DNA of 64,000 nucleotides, taken from positions 930,001 through 994,000 of the forward strand of contig CANNEK010000002.1 of the NCBI GenBank assembly GCA_947503625.1. Reading direction: 5' to 3'. The stretch comes from an uncultured Kordiimonas sp. (GTDB lineage Bacteria > Pseudomonadota > Alphaproteobacteria > Sphingomonadales > Kordiimonadaceae). The notes beneath the pieces were generated by a model. That model was not told the DNA's origin and did not search any database. It saw only the letters and a list, made by a program, of their open reading frames with translations. Made by a program: the position numbers and the translations under genes. Numbering within the stretch: the first letter of the stretch is position 1; each line of letters begins with the position of its first letter. Below, piece after piece: positions 16,140 through 23,599 of this stretch.

Positions 16140-16740
16140 TACTCGTCGCTTTTAGTCAGTGTGTTGGCCCGGGACGGATACTCAGAACATGTCCCTTGGT
16201 TGCTTGGTTAGGCTGCAGGCACCGGGAGGGCAGTGCCTGCAGAGATTGTCCCCTGGCAGCTATGAAGGGGAATTGCTGCCAAGGGCAGGGTAATTTGGTG
16301 CCGAGCGTCGGAGTAACAGACACAAGCCGGCCCGGCGCGGCCCATGTGCCTGGGGAAGACATTGGTGAAGTCCTGAAAAAGAAACCCTTGGGGAATTTCT
16401 TTTCCAGGGTGAACCGGGACACATAGATCGCATCCCAATTCGTTGGCCAGCCCGCCGGAACCAGCAGGGAATATCCGGCTGGCTGACCTGATCATCGCAC
16501 ACCATTTACCACCGACGGAGCGGGGAATAGTGCTGCCCTGGGGGGTAGCCAGGGTGCCTGCAAGGTGTGAATCCTGCAAGCAATACGGTGGCGTTGAGCA
16601 CACGATGATCTTCGTAAGTCTATGTTCGTGCTTCTGTCTTCGACTTCCTAAAGATAAGCATTTCGGGCGCTGGCTCAAGAGAGCGGCAATGGGTTTATCG
16701 ATAGAAAAAAGCTATTGAAATAGGAATTTCCATTAGGATT
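16140..16740 (-). ncRNA. Candidate structured noncoding RNA (orientation uncertain)
   Basis: Stem-loops seen: GGGAC/GTCCC (16171-16195); a perfect 10-bp stem CTGCAGGCAC/GTGCCTGCAG (16213-16242); a TGGCAGC/GCTGCCA stem with flanking CCC/GGG (16251-16285); a 12-bp stem with one mismatch around AAAAGAAA/TTTCTTTT (16372-16408); GCCAG-CCGGA/TCCGG-CTGGC (16446-16483); CCCTGG/CCAGGG (16536-16554); and a stem with one bulge at 16559-16578. Minus-strand orientation is suggested by a perfect TATAAT at 16746-16751 and the terminator at 16083-16137, but no good -35 was found. It does not match tmRNA, RNase P RNA, 6S or SRP RNA as far as I can recognise. Confidence 0.4.
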
Positions 16741-16830
16741 GATCAATTATAGAGGCAGCGGGCACCCGCGGGCTGTGTTGCCAGGGATTTGGCGCGGGGT
16801 TGCGGGGCCGGTTTATGCAAGGCGGGCTCA

Positions 16831-16942
16831 GGCCTTTGTGCTCGGGCCTTTGTGCTCAGGCCTTTGTGCTCAGGCCCTGAAACTCAAGCCCTGATCGCCA
16901 AACACTGAAACCGAAGCCTGTGTGCTCAGGTCTCGATGGTCA
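16831..16942. repeat. 14-bp tandem repeat running across a stop codon
   Basis: Eight consecutive 14-bp units. The first three are GGCCTTTGTGCTCG/A, nearly identical; later ones are increasingly diverged. The last two extend over the stop codon and final codons of the OxyR-like gene (stop at 16926-16928). Confidence 0.8.
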
Positions 16943-17858
16943 AATCCGGGAAATGATTTTTGATAACCCCGCGGATCACCTCTGCCAGTTGATGGTACGC
17001 CGGTGCGCGGCCTGCGCTTTTGCGCCATACCAGCCCCACCGAGCGGGTGACGGTGCGGTCATGCAGTTTCTTGACCACAACCTCGCTGCGCTCTGAAATC
17101 TCTGAATGCACATAAAGCGCAGGCAGGAAGGTGACACCCATGCCCATGCCAACCATGGTGCGCAGGGCATCAAGGCTGGTGCCTTCATAATCGCGCAGGC
17201 GCACCGCGCCGTAATCACGGCACAGGGCGCTGATCTGGTCGTGAAGGTGATAATTCGGGCTAAGCGACAGCACCTGCAGGCCTTCGAGGTCTGCGGTGGT
17301 GACCTTGTCATTTTCCGCCAGCGGATGGTCAACCGCCATTGTCAGATACAGAGGCTCGCGGAACAGGCGGCAGGTGACCAGTTCGCCCCCGGTGACCGGC
17401 ATCTGCGCCAGAATGACATCATGCAGGCCCTTGTGCAGTTCGTGCACCAGATCCTGCGGCGGGGCTTCGCGCAGATAAAGGTTCAGTTCGGGATGGTCCT
17501 TGTGCAGCTTGGCAACCACATGCGGCAACAGGTAGGGGCCCAGTGTTGCTTTGGCGCCAAGCCGAATGGTGCCCACCAGGCCATGCTGTGCGCCGGCCGT
17601 GAAATCGATAATACCCTGCAGTTCGTCTACCACGCGCCGGGCGCGGGCGCTGACTTCCCGGCCGACCGGCGACAGGGCAACGCCGGACCGGTCGCGTTCA
17701 ACAAGCCTGACGCCGAGCACATCTTCAAGATTCTGGATTTGGGCACTGAGAGACGGCTGACTGATATTGCAGGCTTCAGCAGCATAACGGAAATGTTTGG
17801 CGTCTTCGAGGGCGACCAGATAGCGAAGTTGTTTCAGGGTCAGTTTGTTAATTTGCAT
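16926..17858 (-). CDS. OxyR-like LysR family regulator lacking the peroxidatic cysteine
   Basis: 310 aa, closest to the OxyR branch of LysR-type regulators. The winged HTH lies in the first 65 residues (ISQPSLSAQIQNLEDVLGV). The effector domain keeps OxyR segments such as GTIRLGAKATLGPYLLP and GTSLDALRTMV. OxyR senses H2O2 through Cys199 and Cys208 (E. coli numbering, GHCLRDQ). Here the aligned segment is NYHLHDQISALC: Cys199 is replaced by His204, while the second cysteine is kept (Cys213). Peroxide-driven disulfide switching is therefore unlikely. A LysR-type palindrome (17898-17914) and a divergent promoter lie just upstream. The 3' end is overrun by a 14-bp tandem repeat. Confidence 0.9.
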   Translation of the reverse strand: MQINKLTLKQLRYLVALEDAKHFRYAAEACNISQPSLSAQIQNLEDVLGVRLVERDRSGVALSPVGREVSARARRVVDELQGIIDFTAGAQHGLVGTIRLGAKATLGPYLLPHVVAKLHKDHPELNLYLREAPPQDLVHELHKGLHDVILAQMPVTGGELVTCRLFREPLYLTMAVDHPLAENDKVTTADLEGLQVLSLSPNYHLHDQISALCRDYGAVRLRDYEGTSLDALRTMVGMGMGVTFLPALYVHSEISERSEVVVKKLHDRTVTRSVGLVWRKSAGRAPAYHQLAEVIRGVIKNHFPDLTIET

Positions 17859-17897
17859 TCGGGGTTCTCCGGTAAGCGGTGGGGTTTCTACTGCATA

Positions 17898-17914
17898 AAT
17901 AGGATTTTCCTATT
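17898..17914. promoter_or_regulatory. LysR-type palindrome upstream of the OxyR-like gene
   Basis: AATAGGA-TTT-TCCTATT, 7-bp perfect arms with a 3-base spacer. It lies 40 bp upstream of the regulator start codon and 5 bp before the -35 of a divergent promoter, the classical placement for LysR-type activation. A close relative, AATAGGAATTTCCATT, occurs at 16719-16734. Confidence 0.6.
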
Positions 17915-17918
17915 CGTT

Positions 17919-17947
17919 TTCAAATATTGATTGTATTTTCATATCTT
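17919..17947 (+). promoter_or_regulatory. Candidate promoter divergent from the OxyR-like gene
   Basis: -35 TTCAAA (17919-17924), 17-base spacer, -10 TATCTT (17942-17947). Each box matches consensus at 4 of 6 positions. Predicted start near 17954. Confidence 0.45.
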
Positions 17948-17970
17948 GAGCGTCTCCCTACAGGAGATAC

Positions 17971-18018
17971 ATGGCAAACTCAAGCCATGGAATAATAGCC
18001 CGGTGTGGGGGAGAATGA
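17971..18018 (+). CDS. Possible 15-residue leader peptide
   Basis: ATG at 17971 preceded by CAGGAGATAC (GGAG, 6-base spacing) opens a frame of 15 codons, MANSSHGIIARCGGE, ending at TGA 18016-18018. There is no amino-acid run of the kind used in classical attenuation. It could be a regulatory upstream ORF or chance. Confidence 0.35.
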   Translation: MANSSHGIIARCGGE

Positions 18019-18028
18019 ATTGACGGAA

Positions 18029-18180
18029 GTAAAGAACCGCGATTCCTTTTTTGGCCGATTCCACTCCCTTTTTGACTGATTCCCCTCCTTTTTCGGGGCT
18101 TTTGTGTCCTTTTTTGGTGACTTTCCTGCCGTGAAGGGCCTGAATTTCAAGGGAATCACTCCGATATTCGCGGTTTTTAC
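18029..18180. repeat. Inverted repeat enclosing pyrimidine-rich tandem repeats
   Basis: Arms GTAAAGAACCGCGA (18029-18042) and TCGCGGTTTTTAC (18168-18180) are complementary apart from one bulged G. Between them about four units of 20-22 bp built on CC(T)5-6GG follow each other. It could fold as one long stem or be a remnant of a small non-autonomous element. Confidence 0.5.
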
Positions 18181-18254
18181 CGATTTTTAACCAACGCATG
18201 ATTACATTGAAACTGTTGATACAGCTCACTAGCTCCCTTAATCTGACTGTGTCG

Positions 18255-18299
18255 AGCGGGACCGCCCCTTCTCCCCCGAATTGCGGTTCCGCTTTTTTT
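18255..18299 (+). terminator. Strong intrinsic terminator with no annotated gene upstream
   Basis: 10-bp stem with one G-U pair (18256-18265 with 18283-18292) followed by seven Us. It would end a plus-strand transcript coming from about 17954. Confidence 0.7.
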
Positions 18300-18341
18300 A
18301 TGGGGCCAGTTTTAGGGGCCAGTTTTATGGGGCCAGTCTGA
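18299..18341. repeat. GGGGCCAGT short tandem repeat
   Basis: Three units of 13-14 bp built on GGGGCCAGTTTTA, directly after the terminator and about 80 bp before the next gene. Confidence 0.6.
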
Positions 18342-18421
18342 AGCACTCATCACATCCTGCTTGCATCTTGGTCCCGGAATATCCTTAAATGCAGCGGGGG
18401 TTGTCCTGTGGTGACATCGCG

Positions 18422-19258
18422 ATGAAAAAAATTCTTTCGTTCTTTTTGGCTTTTGGGTTTGTGCTGGCTGTGTCCGGGCCTTCGCATGCTCAAAAACTGG
18501 TTGATACAGAAGACCCGCGGCAGCTGGCTCTGGATATCTATTCCAACGTGAACAGGGCTGCACCACCGGCGTCAATTGCTGTTCGGCTTCAAACCCTTGT
18601 GCGTGTTTTCCGCTATCGATGCACACGGTTGACCGACTATCAGGTGTTCACTCAGCGCACCAATATCATTGACTTCAAGGTCAAATGCAGTGGCGATTCC
18701 CTTTACGGTGTGACGGTGGCGTCCAACGGTTATGTTTCGGTTTATGGCGGTAACGGCATTATCTCCAGTTTCAACCGAACTGACGGGTTGATCTTTATCT
18801 TTGACAACGAAGGTGACCTTGCGGGCGACCGCTCGCTGACAGTTGAGCAGGCCGTTGGCGAGACGGTGGACAGGCTTGAACTGGAAGACGAAGTCAACGT
18901 TGTTTATGTGATGGGCACGGTTGCAACGATGCTCGGTTTTCTTATGGTGTTCGGTCTCATCTGGTGGCGGGCCTGGAAGTACAAGCAAACCCGGAAACCG
19001 CGCCAGCGCATGAAGCCCATGAGCAAGCACAGAGTCAGTGCATCAAGCAATGACAAGGATGTGTACCTCGAAGAAAGTGAAGAGGTTGCGAAGAATGTTT
19101 TCAAGCATCCACGAGGGTTCTTCATCGCTCGTGGCAAACGTGGCAAACGGCGATTTTTTTCGAGTGCCTTCTGGGCGAGAGTGTACGCAACCCGCGGGTG
19201 GAGATTGTTTGAGATCAGCGCACCGAAACGCGAAGTTGCGGAAAGCAATCCGGTTTAA
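18422..19258 (+). CDS. Hypothetical exported, membrane-anchored protein
   Basis: Not recognised. 278 aa from ATG 18422 (an upstream in-frame start at 18389 would put 11 residues before the signal peptide and is rejected). A signal peptide ends near residue 24 (SHAQ). A probably extracytoplasmic domain covers about 25-165, with two cysteines in RYRCTRL and KVKCSGD that could form a disulfide. A single membrane helix follows near 168-188 (VMGTVATMLGFLMVFGLIWW), then a very basic tail of about 90 residues with KRGKRRFFSS. The layout suggests a surface or periplasmic sensor-like domain with a cytoplasmic basic tail. It follows a terminator and GGGGCCAGT repeats. Confidence 0.75.
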   Translation: MKKILSFFLAFGFVLAVSGPSHAQKLVDTEDPRQLALDIYSNVNRAAPPASIAVRLQTLVRVFRYRCTRLTDYQVFTQRTNIIDFKVKCSGDSLYGVTVASNGYVSVYGGNGIISSFNRTDGLIFIFDNEGDLAGDRSLTVEQAVGETVDRLELEDEVNVVYVMGTVATMLGFLMVFGLIWWRAWKYKQTRKPRQRMKPMSKHRVSASSNDKDVYLEESEEVAKNVFKHPRGFFIARGKRGKRRFFSSAFWARVYATRGWRLFEISAPKREVAESNPV

Positions 19259-19315
19259 AACCTGTTGTATCCAGCCCCCGGCAAAATCGATGGTTCGGAA
19301 CGATGCCCCTGAAGC

Positions 19316-19531
19316 TCAACGCCTGAAAGGCGATGTCCAGGTAACACCGGTTGTTGCGGCGATAAGTTCTGCGGCAAACACAAGAATTATGATAAGGCCG
19401 GTGAACTGGATATAGACAGGCGGCAACCAGGGAACGACGCCCAGCTGCGCGCGCTTTTCGCGCCACCAGCCAAACACCCAGAGAGCAATGCCAACCGACA
19501 GGCCGATCAAGGCATAGATGCTGTTAGACAT
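19316..19531 (-). CDS. Small two-helix membrane protein
   Basis: 71 aa, unknown function. Helices at about residues 4-22 and 40-62, joined by a basic loop WWREKRAQ. The start lies 8 bp after the stop of the EAL-domain gene on the same strand, so the two are probably co-transcribed. No clear ribosome site is visible ahead of the ATG, which suggests translational coupling to the upstream gene. It is short but has the hydrophobic pattern of a real membrane protein. Confidence 0.65.
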   Translation of the reverse strand: MSNSIYALIGLSVGIALWVFGWWREKRAQLGVVPWLPPVYIQFTGLIIILVFAAELIAATTGVTWTSPFRR

Positions 19532-19539
19532 AGGGGGTG

Positions 19540-21153
19540 TCAGCGCTTGATTTTAGGAGAATATTCCGGTTTGCCGAAATAATAACCCTGTCCGAAATCA
19601 ACCCCTACCGACTTTAGAAAGTCGGCTTGAAAATCGGTTTCGACATGTTCACCGATGGTCTTGATACCCAGGTCACGACACAACCGCACAATGGAAAGAA
19701 GGAAGGTGGGTTTATAGCCGGGTTTGTTCATGTCGCGGATATAGGCACCGTCAATCTTGACCATATCAACTTTGAAGGTCCTTAAATACTGGTACCCGGA
19801 AGCCCCTGTGCCAAAGTCGTCCAGGCACAAACGATATCCGGCGTCCTTAAGGTCACTCAGAATACCCTCGGCTTTTTCGATGTTTTTGATCGCCCGGGTT
19901 TCTGTGAGTTCGAGCATTAAATAACGAGCGACATCCTTTGCGCTTTTCAACAACGCCAGGAATTCTTCTTCAAACCGCCCGCTTTCAAGCGTTCGCCCCG
20001 ACAGATTGACAGCAAGTGTAAGCGGTTCGCCAAGGCGTTTCATTTTGCGGACATAATCGATAGCTTTTTTGCAGAGGGCCACGTCAAACTCTTCAATCAT
20101 GCCCACTTCTTCGGCAAATTCGATAATGTCGCGCGGAGATTTTCCTTCCATGTCGCCTTCAAAGCGGCTGAGGACCTCGTTGTGATGAATATCGCCGCCG
20201 TTAAGGGAAAACACCGGTTGAAAAGCCATTTTAAATGATCCACTCTGGATCATGGACCTGATGGTGACCACCCTTTCCTTTGCCTCAACCGCCATCCCGT
20301 CATAGGCGTCGGTCAGTTTTTCGAAATTAACAGAGCTGGAGTCCTCGCAGAATTTGGTCAGGACATATGACAGTGTTCTCAGAATCTGGTCTTCAGAGAT
20401 TTCCGATTCGTCGGTCGACAGTGTCGACACAGCAGTTTTCAACTCAACTTTGTCATCAACTTTTTTGAGGCTCTCGCCAATATAGGCGCCATCGCTCTGA
20501 GATCTGTGAAGGAAGGCAAAATGCTTTTCCCCGATTTGACCAGCCATCTCGCCGTCAACAGAGATTGTCTTCAACTGAGCGGCCAGACGGGTGATCAGGC
20601 TGCGGGCAAACTTGGGCCCGAATTTTTCCTTGGCTTCCTCGATACCTTCAATTTCCACTGCGGTCACATACAGGTTACTGCTTGCCGCATTTTCAGACAT
20701 TGTGTTTGCGGCCAGATCCAGAAAACCGTCACGCGTAAGCAGGCCTGTTTCATCATCAACGAGATGCTCTCCTGCACCGCCAAGTGGCGCTGAACGAAGT
20801 GCCAGAAACGTGCGGCTGCCGTCTCCTGGCATATGAAGCCCAAACAACCTGAGGGCAAAATTATGTCCGGCCATATTTTTAAATCTGATCGGAATTGGCC
20901 CCAGCCGTCCCTTGTGTTCCAGATGCAAACGCAGTGCGTTAAAGACTTCCCTGTCATCCTCATCGATAATGTCGGTTATCTGGGTGTCGACAAGACTGCT
21001 TTTTCTGCCGCTGTCGCCAATTTTTTCGACGGCACCGCCTTCGAACAATATCTTGCCGGACGCGTCAATCTCGAAAAAAATCTCTGCGGCAGCAAACGCA
21101 AACGCGACGAAGCGTTCCCGTTCCTTTCTCAGCTCATCAATGGTGTTTGACAT
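19540..21153 (-). CDS. EAL-domain cyclic-di-GMP phosphodiesterase with PAS and degenerate GGDEF
   Basis: 537 aa. PAS-like domain at about residues 12-110; a degenerate GGDEF domain at about 130-225, with GEKHF where GGDEF would be, so it is not a cyclase; EAL domain at 300-535. The EAL metal and catalytic residues are kept: the EAL motif reads EVL (326-328), NLS (383), ELTET (415-419), DDFGTG (445-450), Lys466 in VDMVKIDG and Glu502 in GEHVE. Hydrolysis of c-di-GMP to pGpG is therefore likely. There is no membrane segment, so the protein is cytoplasmic. The degenerate GGDEF may bind GTP as a regulator. Followed by a small membrane protein gene 8 bp downstream. Confidence 0.93.
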   Translation of the reverse strand: MSNTIDELRKERERFVAFAFAAAEIFFEIDASGKILFEGGAVEKIGDSGRKSSLVDTQITDIIDEDDREVFNALRLHLEHKGRLGPIPIRFKNMAGHNFALRLFGLHMPGDGSRTFLALRSAPLGGAGEHLVDDETGLLTRDGFLDLAANTMSENAASSNLYVTAVEIEGIEEAKEKFGPKFARSLITRLAAQLKTISVDGEMAGQIGEKHFAFLHRSQSDGAYIGESLKKVDDKVELKTAVSTLSTDESEISEDQILRTLSYVLTKFCEDSSSVNFEKLTDAYDGMAVEAKERVVTIRSMIQSGSFKMAFQPVFSLNGGDIHHNEVLSRFEGDMEGKSPRDIIEFAEEVGMIEEFDVALCKKAIDYVRKMKRLGEPLTLAVNLSGRTLESGRFEEEFLALLKSAKDVARYLMLELTETRAIKNIEKAEGILSDLKDAGYRLCLDDFGTGASGYQYLRTFKVDMVKIDGAYIRDMNKPGYKPTFLLSIVRLCRDLGIKTIGEHVETDFQADFLKSVGVDFGQGYYFGKPEYSPKIKR

Positions 21154-21420
21154 GAAGTCCCCAATTAATCATCACGTTTATGCGCTGAGGCAGTGCCGCT
21201 GGAAGGGCAAGCCAGTTACCATAGCTTTACGCATCTGTCGCATAAAGTGCAATTTGATTCCCCAACTGGCTGTCTGAATTTAGGACTGACTCAAACTGAT
21301 TTGGTGATTTACTAGACCTTTGCAAGTGTCTGCGCGACTGGTAGGCTGTTTCTTTCAATGGCCCTTCCCATTTGACGTTCGGGTGTTAGGGCATTGTCAT
21401 TACAGATGGGGAGCGAAACA

Positions 21421-23502
21421 GTGAACATTGACCAATCGGTGGGCGCGATACGCGCGAAACTTTCCTTGGCCGTTGCCGCGGCCACCATGATGCTGCCAAT
21501 AGTAACCAGCGCCGCGAGCGCTGCCGAACCTGTGCCAGATGGCCTTACATACGAAGATGTCTTCAATCTGGAGTTTGCGACCGGGCCTCGCATCGCGCCG
21601 GATGGGCAGAGCGTTGTGTATGAGCGGCGTTCAATGGATATCATGACAGACCGCGTGCGCACCAACATATGGTCTGTGGACCTGTCTGGCGGGCAGCACC
21701 GGCCAGTGCTGTCCGGCAAGGCCAACTTTCGCATGCCGCGCTTTTCCCCGGACGGGACGCGCATGGCGTATCTTTCAACCATTGAGGGCAAGACACAGAT
21801 ATATGTTCGCTGGCTTGACAGCGGTGCCACCGGGCGCGTCACCGATCTGGAACGCGCGCCGGCGAACCTGAGCTGGTCACCGGACGGTGAGCATCTCGCG
21901 TTCACCATGTTTACGCCGGATCAGGGCCCATCCTTCTTTTCGTTGCCGCGAAAGCCCGAGGGCGCCAAATGGGCAGGCAAGGCAAAAGTAATTGATCAGC
22001 TGGTCTACCGGTTTGACGGTGCAGGATACCTGCCGACCGGTTTTACCCACGTGTATGTTGTGCCTGCTGACGGTGGTTCACCACGTCAGGTTACCAGTGG
22101 CAATTTTAACCATAATGGCGGTATAGCCTGGATGCCGGACTCGAGCGCGATCCTTGTGTCCGCCAACCGCTACGACGACTGGGAACTGAACCCGCGTGAA
22201 AGCGAAATCTATGCATTTTCGCTCGATGGCGGCTCGGTCACGCAACTGACCCAGCGTGCGGGACGGGACGCAAACCCCGTGGTGTCGCCGGACGGTCAGC
22301 GCATTGCTTATGTGGGCAATGACGAAGACGGCATGAGCCAGCAAAACGCCATGTTGTATGTGATGAATCTGGATGGCAGTGGTGTGCAGAGCCTGACGCC
22401 AACGCTCGATAGAAATGTAAGCAACATTCAATGGAATACTGAAGGTACCGGCCTCTACTATTCTTATGATAATGCTGGCCAAAAGCTTGTCGCTTTCACC
22501 AACCTGTCTGGAAATGGCCGCATCATAACCAACGCGCTTGGCGGTACGTCGCTTGGGCGCCCCTACACTAGCGGCACATACCGGGTGGCGCCTGATGGCC
22601 GGCTCGTGTTTACCCAGCGGAAAATCGACCGGCCAGCCGACCTCGCGGTGATCGACAGGATTGGTTCTGTAACGCAGCTTACCGAGCTGAACGAGGATGT
22701 GCTGGGAACACGCGCCATGGGGCAGGTCGAGCGTATAACGGCGACATCAAGTTATGATGGCAAGGAAGTGGAGGGCTGGATTGTGCGCCCTGCAAACTTC
22801 GACCCGTCAAAGCAGTACCCTATGATCCTTGAAATTCATGGTGGCCCACACACAGCTTACGGCCCCGGTTTCAGCACGGAAGTGCAGTTGATGGCGGCGC
22901 AGGGCTATGTGGTTCTCTATACCAACCCGCGCGGCAGCACGTCTTACGGTGCCGAATTTGCCAACCTAATTCACCAGAACTATCCAAGTCAGGATTATGA
23001 CGACATGATGGATCTGGTGGACGCGACGATTAACAGGGGCTCTATTGATCCTGGCCAACTGTACGTCACGGGTGGCTCAGGCGGCGGCGTGCTGACCGCC
23101 TGGATTGTCGGCAAGACCAATAGGTTCCGTGCTGCGGTCGTGGCCAAGCCGGTTATTAACTGGGCAAGCTTTGTGCTGACCGCCGATATCAGTCCCATGG
23201 TGACCAAATACTGGTTCCCGGACATGCCGTGGAATGCGCCAGATCATTACTGGCAGCGGTCACCTTTGTCGCTTGTTGGTAATGTGAGCACACCAACGAT
23301 GGTCCTGACCGGCGAAAACGATTACCGCACACCCATGTCGGAGACGGAACAGTACTATAAAGCGCTCAAGCTGCGGCAGATACCGACGGCGATGGTCCGT
23401 ATACCAGGGTCTGGCCATGGTATTGCTGGCCGGCCTTCCAATCTTGTGCAGAAAATCGGTAATATTCTCGGTTGGTTCGAGGAACACTCGGGCGCTGAAT
23501 AA
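21421..23502 (+). CDS. S9 family serine peptidase (acylaminoacyl-/dipeptidyl-peptidase type)
   Basis: 693 aa exported prolyl-oligopeptidase-family enzyme. A GTG start at 21421 is preferred because GGGGAG lies 7 bases upstream; earlier in-frame codons (TTG 21394, ATG 21406) overlap that site. A signal peptide ends near ASA-AEP. The N-terminal half is a beta-propeller with repeated SPDG motifs (PD40 repeats). The C-terminal alpha/beta-hydrolase domain has the nucleophile in GGSGGG (Ser553), an Asp in GENDYRTP and the His in PGSGHG, so the triad is complete. It probably degrades oligopeptides in the periplasm. Monocistronic, with a hairpin terminator at 23528-23554. Confidence 0.93.
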   Translation: MNIDQSVGAIRAKLSLAVAAATMMLPIVTSAASAAEPVPDGLTYEDVFNLEFATGPRIAPDGQSVVYERRSMDIMTDRVRTNIWSVDLSGGQHRPVLSGKANFRMPRFSPDGTRMAYLSTIEGKTQIYVRWLDSGATGRVTDLERAPANLSWSPDGEHLAFTMFTPDQGPSFFSLPRKPEGAKWAGKAKVIDQLVYRFDGAGYLPTGFTHVYVVPADGGSPRQVTSGNFNHNGGIAWMPDSSAILVSANRYDDWELNPRESEIYAFSLDGGSVTQLTQRAGRDANPVVSPDGQRIAYVGNDEDGMSQQNAMLYVMNLDGSGVQSLTPTLDRNVSNIQWNTEGTGLYYSYDNAGQKLVAFTNLSGNGRIITNALGGTSLGRPYTSGTYRVAPDGRLVFTQRKIDRPADLAVIDRIGSVTQLTELNEDVLGTRAMGQVERITATSSYDGKEVEGWIVRPANFDPSKQYPMILEIHGGPHTAYGPGFSTEVQLMAAQGYVVLYTNPRGSTSYGAEFANLIHQNYPSQDYDDMMDLVDATINRGSIDPGQLYVTGGSGGGVLTAWIVGKTNRFRAAVVAKPVINWASFVLTADISPMVTKYWFPDMPWNAPDHYWQRSPLSLVGNVSTPTMVLTGENDYRTPMSETEQYYKALKLRQIPTAMVRIPGSGHGIAGRPSNLVQKIGNILGWFEEHSGAE

Positions 23503-23527
23503 CCGGCTCGAAAGAGTGTTATACTAT

Positions 23528-23554
23528 AAAAAGGGCCTTTCCGGGCCCTTTTTT
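23528..23554 (+). terminator. Intrinsic terminator after the S9 peptidase
   Basis: AAGGGCC/GGCCCTT stem, 6-base loop, then a six-base U-run; 26 bp after the stop codon. Confidence 0.8.
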
Positions 23555-23599
23555 GTCGCTATAGAATGGTGGTGATAAACCTCAAGAGTACTGAGAGGG

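Larger units (their letters stand above)
15951..16925. other. Hairpin-rich noncoding region of about 1 kb
   Basis: 975 bp without a credible gene between the MNT-like and OxyR-like genes. In order it holds GGCTG-type tandem repeats (15969-16060), a nested hairpin usable as a terminator (16085-16137), at least seven stem-loops between 16171 and 16578, an AT-rich stretch with a palindrome-like AATAGGA site (16719-16734) and a perfect minus-strand TATAAT (16746-16751), and a 14-bp tandem repeat (16831-16942). Open frames on both strands show no family likeness. Confidence 0.7.
17954..18299 (+). ncRNA. Candidate leader or small RNA ending at an intrinsic terminator
   Basis: Between the divergent promoter and a strong plus-strand terminator (18255-18299) there is no ordinary gene. 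The segment contains a 15-codon ORF with a good ribosome site (17971-18018) and an inverted repeat (GTAAAGAACCGCGA at 18029-18042, with its complement at 18168-18180, one base bulged). Between the arms are pyrimidine-rich repeats. The arrangement recalls E. coli oxyR-oxyS, where a small RNA is divergent from the regulator. Alternatively it is an attenuator leader for the exported protein at 18422. Confidence 0.45.

Noticed and set aside
16208-16678. Minus-strand 156-codon frame in the hairpin-rich region
   Set aside because: No family likeness, unusual composition, and the DNA is dominated by stem-loops; treated as noncoding.
16140-16740. Identification as tmRNA, RNase P RNA or a cobalamin riboswitch
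   Set aside because: None of the conserved cores (tag-coding frame ending in Ala-Ala, the RNase P GAGGAAAGTCC core, or the B12 box) could be found on either strand.
17939-18346. Minus-strand 135-codon frame with lysine-rich repeats
   Set aside because: The repeats come from the pyrimidine-rich DNA repeat on the other strand, and the frame runs through the plus-strand terminator; no ribosome site.
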